Below are positions 1-5,590 of a stretch of DNA of 8,618 bases, in pieces. A program made the translations under genes and the position numbers. The DNA is from Solirubrobacterales bacterium (lineage in GTDB: Bacteria; Actinomycetota; Thermoleophilia; Solirubrobacterales; Solirubrobacteraceae). Every line of letters begins with the position of its first letter. Within the stretch, counting starts at the first letter, position 1. Below the pieces are notes generated by a model. It was given only the letters and a program-made list of their open reading frames with translations, had not been told where the DNA came from and made no database searches. The stretch is from NCBI GenBank assembly GCA_003151895.1, contig PLYX01000224.1, positions 1 to 8,618 of the forward strand, read 5' to 3'.

Positions 1-281
1 GGGAGGTCAACGAGGCCGCCAAGGCTGTGTCCGAGGCGGCTCATCCCGATGCGAACATCATCTTCGGCGCGATGGTGGATGAGAAGCTCGATGACCAGGT
101 GTGGGTGACGGTTGTGGCCACCGGCTACGGCGATCGCAACGCGCGCCCGCAGATGCGCGAGCCGGCAGGCGAGCCGCGCGTGAAGCGCACGAGCCCGACC
201 GTGCGCGACGGCAGGAAGCCACGCCGCGGCAGCCTGGCGGTCAGCGATATGGATGTGCCTGAGTTCATCCCCAACTTTTAG
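1..281 (+). CDS. ftsZ: Cell division protein FtsZ, C-terminal part (5' truncated by window)
   Basis: Reading from base 3, about 92 residues are visible, ending at a TAG stop. The first part contains FGAMVDEKLDDQVWVTVVATGY, which matches the last strand region of the FtsZ tubulin-like C-terminal domain. A basic, low-complexity linker of about 40 residues follows (many R, P and K), then the terminal peptide DMDVPEFIPNF. That resembles the conserved FtsZ C-terminal peptide (D-[IV]-P-x-F) which contacts partners such as FtsA, SepF or ZipA. FtsZ polymerises into the cytokinetic ring; its GTPase half lies upstream of the window. A GTG at 27 is an internal codon, not the start. Confidence 0.93.
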   Translation, partial: EVNEAAKAVSEAAHPDANIIFGAMVDEKLDDQVWVTVVATGYGDRNARPQMREPAGEPRVKRTSPTVRDGRKPRRGSLAVSDMDVPEFIPNF

Positions 282-344
282 GCGCGGTACTCAGAGGGAC
301 CTGTTGTCAGCCCGGCGCGCGCCCCGCCATGCGAGGTGCTGTGC

Positions 345-350
345 TATCGC
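345..350 (+). promoter_or_regulatory. Weak candidate -10 box for the GGT-family gene
   Basis: TATCGC lies 6 nt before the ATG at 357, the same spacing as the better boxes of this window. The sixth base is C instead of T, and no -35 hexamer sits at the expected distance. It is listed mainly because it fits the leaderless pattern of the other leading genes. Confidence 0.3.
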
Positions 351-356
351 TCTCCT

Positions 357-1889
357 ATGAGCGCGGCTGAGAAGGGGGTTGTGGCGGCGGGGCATCCGCT
401 TACGGCGCAGGCCGGGGCGGAGGTGTTGCGCAACGGCGGCAACGCGGTGGATGCGGCCGTGGGGGCGATGCTCACCTCGTTTGTGGCCGAGCCGCTGCTC
501 ACCGGGCTCGGGGCGGGCGGGTACATGATGGTGGCGGGTGGTGGCCAGGAGCCCGCGCTGCTCGACTTCTTCGTGGAGGCCCCTGCGCGGGCGCGGGACG
601 GGAGTGCGGCCGAGCTGGAAGCGGTGGACGTGTCGTTCGGGGATGCCGTGCAGGTGTTCTACATCGGGCCGGCCTCATGCGGGGTGTACGGGACGCCCGC
701 CGGAGTATGCGAGGCGGCGGTGCGCTGGGGGACGATCGATCTCGCCGAGCTGGCGGCGCCCGCGGCGAAGCTGGCCCGCGACGGGGTGGTGCTCAACGCC
801 GGGCAGGCGTACATCGTTGAGATCCTCGCCGACCTGCTGCAATCCACGCCCGAGTGCGCGGCCCTTTGGGCGCCGCACGGCCGGGTGTTGCGCGAGGGCG
901 AGCTGCTGCGCAACCCCGAGCTCGGCGACGCGCTCGTGCGGCTCGGCAAGGACGGGGCGAAGCCGTTCTACAGCGGCGACGTCGCCGACGCGGTGTGCGC
1001 GTGGCTCGGGGAGCGCGGCGGGTCGCTCAGCCGGGAGGAGCTTGGCGGCTACAGCGCGATCGAGCGGGCGCCGCTGAGCATGCGCTACCGCGACCGCGAG
1101 GTGCTCACCAATCCGCCGCCGTCGGCGGGGGGCACGCTGCTCGCGTATTCGCTCGGGCTGCTCAATGCGCAGCCGGCGCCGCCGTCGCTCGGTGCGGTGA
1201 TCGCCGCGATGGAAGCGGCTCAGGGGGAGCGTACGCCCGAGTTCGTCGAGGGCCTTTCAGAGGAGGGGTTTGGGTCGTGCTTCCTCTCTTCACGGCTAGG
1301 CGCCACCACTCACATCTCGGTGCTCGACTCGCACGGGAGGGCGTGCTCGGTTACGTGCACGAACGGGGAGGGGTCAGGTGTGGTGGTGCCGGGCACCGGG
1401 GTCCACCTGAACAACGTGATGGGCGAGGAGGACCTCAGCCCGCTCGGCTTCCACAGCCATCCCGCGGGACGGCGGATGCCGAGCATGATGGCTCCGTCGG
1501 TGGTGATGCGCGACGGGGAGGTAGAGCTCGTGCTCGGCAGCGCGGGCTCCAACAGGATCCGCTCGGCGCTGCTGCAGACGATCGTGGGGGTCGTGGACCA
1601 TGGCTTGCGCGCGCCCGACGCGGTGAGCGCTCCGCGAGCGCACTTCGAGGGCGGGATCGTCTACCACGAGCCGGGGATCGAACCGGCGGGCTTGTTCCCC
1701 CATTCGGGGACCCCCCATGGCGGGGGGCACCCTGAAGGGCACGAGCGGGCAGGCGGGCAGGAGCGCGAGGTGGTGCGCTTCCATGGGCTCAACCTGTTCT
1801 TCGGCGGCGTGCAGGCGGTCCAGCGCTGCGGGGATGAGCTGATCGGCGCGGGGGACCCGCGTCGCGGCGGGGTTGCGGTGAGCGCGTGA
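357..1889 (+). CDS. Gamma-glutamyltranspeptidase-family Ntn hydrolase with altered substrate pocket
   Basis: The 510-aa product shows the GGT fold signatures: NGGNAVDAAVGAML near residues 27-40, GLGAGGYM near 50-57, autoprocessing site GATTHIS with likely nucleophile Thr317, GSGVVVPGTG, LNN near 351-353, and the family ending NLFFGGVQAV...DPRRGG. GGTs self-cleave before this Thr and transfer or hydrolyse gamma-glutamyl groups. No signal peptide is visible, so it may be cytoplasmic. Several pocket residues known from E. coli GGT look replaced (see findings), so the substrate is uncertain; cephalosporin-acylase-like or unknown amidase activity is possible. A palindromic repeat is built in frame into residues ~447-458. 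I chose the ATG at 357 over GTG 336 because homology begins just after it, neither start has a good Shine-Dalgarno, and a weak -10 lies 6 nt upstream. The lipoprotein gene follows 17 nt after the stop. Confidence 0.88.
   Translation: MSAAEKGVVAAGHPLTAQAGAEVLRNGGNAVDAAVGAMLTSFVAEPLLTGLGAGGYMMVAGGGQEPALLDFFVEAPARARDGSAAELEAVDVSFGDAVQVFYIGPASCGVYGTPAGVCEAAVRWGTIDLAELAAPAAKLARDGVVLNAGQAYIVEILADLLQSTPECAALWAPHGRVLREGELLRNPELGDALVRLGKDGAKPFYSGDVADAVCAWLGERGGSLSREELGGYSAIERAPLSMRYRDREVLTNPPPSAGGTLLAYSLGLLNAQPAPPSLGAVIAAMEAAQGERTPEFVEGLSEEGFGSCFLSSRLGATTHISVLDSHGRACSVTCTNGEGSGVVVPGTGVHLNNVMGEEDLSPLGFHSHPAGRRMPSMMAPSVVMRDGEVELVLGSAGSNRIRSALLQTIVGVVDHGLRAPDAVSAPRAHFEGGIVYHEPGIEPAGLFPHSGTPHGGGHPEGHERAGGQEREVVRFHGLNLFFGGVQAVQRCGDELIGAGDPRRGGVAVSA
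1696..1728 (+). repeat. Double-hairpin palindromic repeat, copy 1 (inside the GGT gene)
   Basis: Hairpin 1 is TCCCC (1696-1700), loop CATTC, GGGGA (1706-1710). It is followed directly by hairpin 2: C6 (1711-1716), loop ATGGC, G6 (1722-1727), then C. The core is 33 bp and is read here as a P/H/G-rich peptide. A third small hairpin (CCC-TGAA-GGG, 1730-1739) and an 8-bp tandem repeat GCGGGCAG (1745-1760) follow immediately. The last 24 bp of the core are identical to copy 3 at 7156-7188. Confidence 0.85.
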
Positions 1890-1906
1890 GAGATGTCGGA
1901 GGAAGG

Positions 1907-2401
1907 ATGAGAGCGAACACCGGCTCTACACGTGTGAGACGGTCGCGGTGGTGGGGGGTGGCCCTGCTGGTGCCGTTCGCCTGTGCGGCGATGAGCGCAT
2001 CCGGTTGCGGGGGGGTGCTCTCGCCCGACCTGTTCATCGTCTACCGCACGGGCGGTTCGCCCGGAGCGAAGCTCACCATGCTCGTCAACGAAGAAGGCGT
2101 CGTGCAATGTAATCCGAATCCCAATAATCCGAATCCCACCCACCCAGTTGCCCATCACTTGAGCGACCCCCAGGTGATCGAAGCGAGGACGATCCAGGAA
2201 GACCTGCAGACCCCCGCCTCGCGCCACCAGTCGCTCCCGGCGGCCCCCGGGTCGGTGCTCGCCTACTATGTGCGCGACCAGGACGGGAGTGTGCGCTTCG
2301 CCGACAATTCTCCCGGCCAGCCGGCCGTGATGCGCAAACTGGCGCTGTTCGTGCTGAGCGTGGCGCAGGGGGTGTGTGGGCTGCCCCAGCAGGGGGCGTG
2401 A
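1907..2401 (+). CDS. Small lipoprotein of unknown function
   Basis: The 164-aa product has a lipoprotein signal: an arginine-rich n-region (residues 10-14), a hydrophobic stretch WWGVALLVPFACAAM, and lipobox A-S-G-C with Cys34 as the likely acylated residue. It should be anchored to the outer face of the membrane. The mature part starts GGVLSPDLFIVYRTG, which I associate loosely with uncharacterised lipoproteins of this actinobacterial branch but cannot name. Two further cysteines (in VVQCN and GVCGL) might form a disulfide. Residues of the NPNPNNPNP type come from a short DNA duplication. The start is uncertain: ATG 1907 has GGAGG at 1898-1902 (4-nt spacing), while a GTG at 1886 overlaps the upstream TGA as GTGA and would add 7 residues. 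Its position suggests co-transcription with the GGT-family gene. Confidence 0.72.
   Translation: MRANTGSTRVRRSRWWGVALLVPFACAAMSASGCGGVLSPDLFIVYRTGGSPGAKLTMLVNEEGVVQCNPNPNNPNPTHPVAHHLSDPQVIEARTIQEDLQTPASRHQSLPAAPGSVLAYYVRDQDGSVRFADNSPGQPAVMRKLALFVLSVAQGVCGLPQQGA
2111..2137 (+). repeat. Short tandem duplication AATCCGAATCCC x2
   Basis: AATCCGAATCCC at 2111-2122 is repeated exactly at 2126-2137 with AAT between, a 15-bp period. It encodes NPNP-N-NPNP in the lipoprotein. The stretch is much richer in A/T than its surroundings and keeps the reading frame. Confidence 0.8.
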
Positions 2402-2459
2402 GCGACGGCACGGCCGGCCCTTCGCGCAGCGGCCCGTGGAGGCACGGCTCTCGACCGTC

Positions 2460-3086
2460 TCAGCCGAAGTGAACCTTGCCGTTCGAGCGCGCGCGCAACT
2501 GGGCGCGCTCGAGGAGCTCCATCTGCTTGATCGCCGCGCGGAACAGGAGCGTGAGCAGCCGCAGCCGCGCGTTCTCCGAGCGCAGCTCCAACAGCTCCTG
2601 CTTGGCATCTGTGCCGAAGTCCACGGTGGCGGCCATGCTGTAAGCGCTCATCGCGGCGAGCTCTTCCTCGGAGAGCGTGCGGTCGGCGGCCTGCTCCACG
2701 AGCTCTGCGTAGAGCTCGTGGGCGTCGTGTGCGACATCGCCGTCGGGCGCCTCGTCGCGTTCGGTCAAGAACTCGACGATCCCGGCGGGATATGGCAGGT
2801 CGTCCTGGCGCTGGAGCAGGCGGAACACGCGCGTGCCCCGCACGAGGATCGAGAGGCGGCCGTCGTCCATGCGCTCGAGCACGCGCTCGATCTCACAGGC
2901 GCAGCCGATCGGCTTGAGCTCGTCGTCTGAGAGCCACACGATTCCGAATTCGCTCTCGCCGTCGAGGCACTCTTCGATCATCGTGCGATAGCGGTCCTCG
3001 AACACGTGCAGTGGGAGGCTCTCGGTTGGGAGCGCCACGATCCCCAACGGGAACAACGGGAAGTCCTGCACGGGAACCTCGGCCAT
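2460..3086 (-). CDS. Stand-alone LON substrate-binding-domain protein
   Basis: The 208-aa product matches the N-terminal domain of Lon protease (PF02190) without any ATPase or protease domain. Signatures are FPLFPLGIVALPTESLPLHVFEDRYR (residues 9-34), a GCACEI strand (61-66) and DGRLSILVRGTRVFRL (75-90). A mostly helical C-terminal half ends in a Leu/Arg-rich, possibly coiled-coil segment. Such single-domain proteins are common in actinobacteria; their role is not firmly known, and a substrate-recognition or adaptor function is only inferred from Lon. The ATG at 3086 is right at the start of homology and has TAGACT 6 nt upstream, suggesting a leaderless transcript. It converges on the lipoprotein gene (58-nt gap, no clear terminator) and is divergent from the small membrane-protein operon. 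Confidence 0.88.
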   Translation of the reverse strand: MAEVPVQDFPLFPLGIVALPTESLPLHVFEDRYRTMIEECLDGESEFGIVWLSDDELKPIGCACEIERVLERMDDGRLSILVRGTRVFRLLQRQDDLPYPAGIVEFLTERDEAPDGDVAHDAHELYAELVEQAADRTLSEEELAAMSAYSMAATVDFGTDAKQELLELRSENARLRLLTLLFRAAIKQMELLERAQLRARSNGKVHFG

Positions 3087-3092
3087 CTTCCC

Positions 3093-3098
3093 AGTCTA
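3093..3098 (-). promoter_or_regulatory. -10 box of the LON-domain gene
   Basis: On the minus strand TAGACT is separated from the ATG by GGGAAG (6 nt). Transcription would start at or next to the start codon, giving a leaderless mRNA. No TTGACA-like -35 is visible. Confidence 0.5.
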
Positions 3099-3195
3099 TG
3101 CATGCCTCCATGTGCCGCCGGGCGATTCGTCCAATGCGCGTTGCGGCGGCTGTTCGCGCGGCGGGCGGTGCAGGCGTGGTCGTCCGGCCGGCCAC

Positions 3196-3201
3196 TACAC
3201 T
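3196..3201 (+). promoter_or_regulatory. -10 box of the membrane-protein operon
   Basis: TACACT lies 7 nt before the ATG at 3209, again leaderless-type spacing. No -35 match is seen 16-18 nt upstream. Confidence 0.5.
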
Positions 3202-3208
3202 TCCGCGG

Positions 3209-3343
3209 ATGGAGAACGAGCTTGTGAAGAGAGTGATGTGGTCGGGCTTGCTGACCGCCGTAGGCGCGCTGGCGAGCATCATCACCCAGCGGACGGCCGC
3301 GTACGTGTGGAGGCGCATGTTCGACGAGGAGCCTCCGGAGTGA
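3209..3343 (+). CDS. 44-aa single-helix membrane protein, DUF4235-like
   Basis: This is a short gene missed if the longer upstream-extended frame is taken. The product is MENELVKRVM followed by one hydrophobic segment (WSGLLTAVGALASII, residues 11-25) and an amphipathic end VWRRMFDEEPPE. The closing W-R-R-x-F-x-E-E-P-P resembles the C-terminus of DUF4235 proteins, which commonly sit next to holin-family and DUF3618 genes in actinobacteria (recalled family knowledge, not checked). The start is supported by the -10-like TACACT 7 nt upstream, and the stop overlaps the next start as GTGA. The function is unknown; by context it is a small envelope-stress or membrane-remodelling partner. Confidence 0.7.
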   Translation: MENELVKRVMWSGLLTAVGALASIITQRTAAYVWRRMFDEEPPE

Positions 3344-3927
3344 GCGACACGGGAGGTCTCGGCGGCGGGCGCCCCTCAGGTCGGGGGGTAGGCCAGCAGG
3401 GTATCGCCGCAGCGATCACCGAGGTGTCAGAGCGCGCGAGCGTCTTGATCCGCGAGGAGATCGAGCTCGCCAAGACGGAGATCGCCGAGAAGACCACGCG
3501 CCTGGCCAAGGGCGCGGTGGTGGCGATTGTCGCCGGCGTGTTCCTCTTCACCGCGCTCTTCTTCGTGCTGATCGGGCTGGCGTGGCTGCTCTACTACGAG
3601 CTGCCGATCGGCAACGAGTTCACCTACTTCTGGGGCTTCTTCGCGATGGCGCTGATCCTCGTGGTGCTGGGCGCGATCGCTGGGCTGCTTGCGGCCAAGG
3701 CCGTCAAATCGGGGTCGCCGCCGGTGCCCGAGATGGCGATCGAGGAGGCCCGCAAGATCCGCGAGACGGTGAGTTCGTCGTCCGACGCGAAAGCGAGCGC
3801 GCCCGCGCCCGCGGCTTCGCCGAGCTCCGTGTCGGCGGCCACGGCGCAGCCACAGGCGCCGGGCGAGACAGGGACAGACAGTGAGCTTGGAAGGGAGGCA
3901 GTCGATGGCACAACGCTCGGCAACTGA
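3340..3927 (+). CDS. Phage_holin_3_6 / YqjE-family membrane protein
   Basis: The 195-aa product has a Gly-rich start, an amphipathic helix with the family pattern SERASVLIREEIELAKTEIAEK (residues 30-51), and two transmembrane segments (about 58-86 and 96-118). A long disordered Ala/Pro/Ser-rich tail (about 145-195) follows. This is the architecture of PF07332. Despite the 'phage holin' label, these are chromosomal inner-membrane proteins of unknown role in actinobacteria and proteobacteria, not lysis genes. GTG 3340 overlaps the previous TGA (GTGA), with AGGAG at 3327-3331 spaced 8 nt, so translational coupling is likely. The 3' end overlaps the DUF3618 gene by 23 nt. Confidence 0.85.
   Translation: MSDTGGLGGGRPSGRGVGQQGIAAAITEVSERASVLIREEIELAKTEIAEKTTRLAKGAVVAIVAGVFLFTALFFVLIGLAWLLYYELPIGNEFTYFWGFFAMALILVVLGAIAGLLAAKAVKSGSPPVPEMAIEEARKIRETVSSSSDAKASAPAPAASPSSVSAATAQPQAPGETGTDSELGREAVDGTTLGN
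3893..3898 (+). promoter_or_regulatory. Shine-Dalgarno deciding the DUF3618 start
   Basis: GGGAGG is followed by 6 nt and the ATG at 3905. It favours this start over an upstream GTG at 3881 in the same frame. Confidence 0.7.
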
Positions 3928-4117
3928 GATCCGCAACTCGATCGAGTCCAACCGCGCGGAGCTCGCGGTATCGCTCAACAAATTGCACGGCGAAGTGGCG
4001 CGCATCACCGACTGGCGCGGACAGCTCGAGCGCCACCAGCGCGAGGTGGCGATCGGCGTGGCGGTGGTCGGCGTGCTTTTGCTCGGGCGCCGCAGGCGCA
4101 AACGCCGCCGCGCCTGA
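3905..4117 (+). CDS. DUF3618 family membrane-associated protein
   Basis: The 70-aa product carries the DUF3618 pattern: ATEIRNSIESNRAELAVSLNKL (residues 6-27), then TDWRGQLERHQ (35-45). A single hydrophobic stretch AIGVAVVGVLLL (49-60) leads to a strongly basic tail RRRRKRRR that should stay cytoplasmic. DUF3618 is usually found after a Phage_holin_3_6 gene, as here; the pair resembles the proteobacterial YqjD/YqjE inner-membrane system, an analogy rather than a proven homology. The start is set by GGGAGG 6 nt upstream. It is the last gene of the three-gene operon, and its stop codon lies inside the left arm of a long inverted repeat. Confidence 0.82.
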   Translation: MAQRSATEIRNSIESNRAELAVSLNKLHGEVARITDWRGQLERHQREVAIGVAVVGVLLLGRRRRKRRRA

Positions 4118-4219
4118 GGTCCCTGGACGCGGCGCTGGATCGCCACGTGCCGTCTCGCACGTGCCACCAGCACGCGCTTCGACGCCCCGCGGCGCCCAGC
4201 TTGGTCCAGGAACCTCAGG
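4113..4219. terminator. Long inverted repeat joining two convergent stop codons; candidate bidirectional terminator
   Basis: Left arm CCTGAGGTCCCTGGAC (4113-4128) pairs with right arm GTCCAGGAACCTCAGG (4204-4219) at 15 of 16 positions, the exception being a G-U-type pair. Pairing can continue through GCTGG (4134-4138) with CCAGC (4196-4200). A perfect inner hairpin CACGTGC-CGTCTC-GCACGTG occupies 4144-4163. Both flanking genes end inside the arms: the DUF3618 TGA at 4115-4117 and the degV TGA at 4215-4217 on the other strand. There is no T-run, so it would be a U-less terminator, a 3'-UTR RNA structure or a small non-autonomous element. Confidence 0.55.
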
Positions 4220-5081
4220 AGGACAAGAGGGAGTTCGGGATCGCGCCGACCCCGAGTAGACCGGGACCCGTGTAGGTGCCGATCACGGGTCCCACCTCGG
4301 AGGTGAAGACGGGCTCCGAGTTGAAGATCTCGCGGCAACGGTCGATCAGGCGCTCGGCCTGCTCGGTGGCCTGGATGTGCTGCACCACCCACCCGTTGGC
4401 GCCGTCGTCGTGGAGCTCCTGTGCGTACTGCACCATGCGCTCGAATGCCCGCTTGGCGGTGCGCACCCGCTCGACGGGGGTGATCTCGTACTCGAGTGAG
4501 AGGATGGGCTTGATCTTGAGCGTGCCGCCGAGCCACGCTTGGGCCTTGCCGATGCGCCCGCCGCGGCGCAGGTACTCGAGCGTGTCGACACAAAACCAGA
4601 TCTTCAATGCCTTGCGTGCCTCGTGCGCTCGCGCGGCCACAGCGTCCTTGTCGGCGCCGGTGCGGGCGGCTGCGGCGGCGGCGAGCAGCACCAGTCCAAG
4701 GCCGCCGCAGGCGGTTTCCGCGTCGATCATCTCAACGCGCTCGCCCAGTCCGCGCTCGGCGAGCAGGCCGTGAGCCTGGCGGGCCGACTCGCACGTGCCC
4801 GAGATGCCCCCGGCGAGGTGGATGGAGACGATGTCCTGCCCGGCGTCGAGCAATGGCTCCCACACGGCGAGGAAGTCGCCGATCGACGGCTGTGAGGTGG
4901 TGGGCAGATCAGGGTCGGTGCGCAGGCGCTCGTAGAACGCGTCGAAGCCGTCGAGCTCGATCTCGCGTTGCGGGTGATCCTGCCAGCCGACATACAGGCT
5001 GACCTGGTGGATGCCTTCGCTGTCCGCCAGCTCGCGCGGGAGATAACTGGTGGTGTCGGTGACGACCGCGACGGGAGTCAT
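4215..5081 (-). CDS. DegV family fatty-acid-binding protein
   Basis: The 288-aa length is normal for DegV/FakB. The N-terminus VAVVTDTTSYLPREL is the classic DegV opening. Other signatures are TTSQPS (61-66), GGISGTCESA (91-100), an ETACGGLGL helix start (122-130), DTLEYLRRGGRI (166-177) and GPVIGTYTGPGLLG (264-277). FakB-type proteins bind a fatty acid and present it to a FakA kinase for phospholipid synthesis; no fakA is in this window, so that role is inferred. The position usually held by His in the GT-H-x-GPG motif is Tyr270 here. ATG 5081 marks the start of homology; upstream in-frame codons run into repeat-rich non-homologous sequence. It lies downstream of bolA-grxD, but TAGGGT 11 nt before the ATG suggests its own promoter. 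Confidence 0.9.
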   Translation of the reverse strand: MTPVAVVTDTTSYLPRELADSEGIHQVSLYVGWQDHPQREIELDGFDAFYERLRTDPDLPTTSQPSIGDFLAVWEPLLDAGQDIVSIHLAGGISGTCESARQAHGLLAERGLGERVEMIDAETACGGLGLVLLAAAAAARTGADKDAVAARAHEARKALKIWFCVDTLEYLRRGGRIGKAQAWLGGTLKIKPILSLEYEITPVERVRTAKRAFERMVQYAQELHDDGANGWVVQHIQATEQAERLIDRCREIFNSEPVFTSEVGPVIGTYTGPGLLGVGAIPNSLLSS

Positions 5082-5092
5082 GCAGCGCGGGG

Positions 5093-5098
5093 ACCCTA
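5093..5098 (-). promoter_or_regulatory. Candidate -10 box of degV
   Basis: On the minus strand TAGGGT lies 11 nt before the ATG at 5081; a second TANNNT (TACGGT) overlaps its upstream end. This is the loosest spacing among the candidate boxes of the window. Confidence 0.35.
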
Positions 5099-5117
5099 CC
5101 GTACCGGGGGGGCGAGC

Positions 5118-5147
5118 CTCGAGACTCCCCTCGAAGCTCCCCTCGGG
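5118..5147. repeat. 12-bp imperfect tandem repeat upstream of degV
   Basis: CTCGAGACTCCC (5118-5129) and CTCGAAGCTCCC (5130-5141) differ at two positions and are followed by a half unit CTCGGG. It lies in the 76-nt gap between grxD and degV, where it might reflect slippage or a binding site. No function can be assigned. Confidence 0.55.
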
Positions 5148-5157
5148 CACCAAGTCG

Positions 5158-5565
5158 TTATCCGAGCCGGTTCTCGATTTGGGTGAGCCCGGAGGACTGC
5201 ACCCCGTTCGGGACCGGCTCCACCTGGGCGCTCTCGCGCTCGGGGAGCCTGAGCGCCTCGGCGAGCTCCCCCGACTCATACATCTCGGTGACGATGTCGC
5301 ACCCGCCGACGAGCTCGCCGCCGGAGAACAGCTGGGGGATCGTGGGCCAGTTCGAGATCGCCGAGAGCTCCTGGCGGATGCGCGGGTCGGGCAGGATGTC
5401 GACCGCGGCGAACGGTGCCTCCAGGGACTGCAGCATGGCGACCGTGCGCGCGGAGAAGCCGCAGGCGGGCGCCTCGGGGGTGCCCTTCATGAAGAGGATC
5501 ACGTCGTGCTCGCCGATCGCCTCGGCGATCGCTTCGCGGATGGGATTGGATTGGTTGTCGGACAT
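5158..5565 (-). CDS. grxD: CGFS monothiol glutaredoxin (Grx4/GrxD type)
   Basis: The 135-aa product has the monothiol glutaredoxin set: KGTPEAPACGFSARTV with the single active Cys35 in CGFS, WPTIPQLF (73-80, the cis-Pro TIP motif that binds glutathione) and GGCDIV (87-92). CGFS glutaredoxins hold a [2Fe-2S] cluster with a low-molecular-weight thiol and pass it on, often as a heterodimer with BolA. Glutathione itself is not typical of actinobacteria, so the natural thiol is uncertain. About 25 residues extend beyond the usual end (from residue ~109, ESAQVEPVPNG...). The ATG at 5565 has AGGAG 6 nt upstream. The gene starts 25 nt after the bolA stop, so the two are one operon. Confidence 0.93.
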   Translation of the reverse strand: MSDNQSNPIREAIAEAIGEHDVILFMKGTPEAPACGFSARTVAMLQSLEAPFAAVDILPDPRIRQELSAISNWPTIPQLFSGGELVGGCDIVTEMYESGELAEALRLPERESAQVEPVPNGVQSSGLTQIENRLG

Positions 5566-5590
5566 GGCTGGCTCCTGGCTTCTCGTGGTC

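Noticed and set aside
2402..2459. Terminator between the convergent lipoprotein and LON-domain genes
   Set aside because: The 58-nt gap contains GC-rich palindromic bits (GGCCGGCC) but no stable stem-loop with a T-run that I can defend.
1661..2608. Long minus-strand open frame of 315 codons opposite ggt and the lipoprotein gene
   Set aside because: Arg/Ser/Pro-rich translation without any motif; a typical GC-driven shadow of the plus-strand genes, which have clear homology signatures.
3340..3927. Prophage or lysis cassette suggested by the 'phage holin' family name
   Set aside because: PF07332 proteins are chromosomal and widespread; no endolysin, integrase or structural phage genes are nearby.
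3427..4593. Long minus-strand open frame of 388 codons opposite the holin/DUF3618 genes and in another frame of degV
   Set aside because: Extremely Arg-rich and crosses the convergent inverted repeat; the genes on the other strand or in the other frame have recognisable domains.
5088..5113. Possible fourth, degenerate copy of the palindromic repeat (GGGGACCC...GGGGGGG)
   Set aside because: The C-run is broken, the ATSGC loop is absent and the first hairpin is missing; similarity is no better than expected in such GC-rich DNA.
5164..5220. 8-bp inverted repeat GAGCCGGT/ACCGGCTC within the grxD tail
   Set aside because: The 41-nt loop and the coding location make it weak; no related signal nearby.
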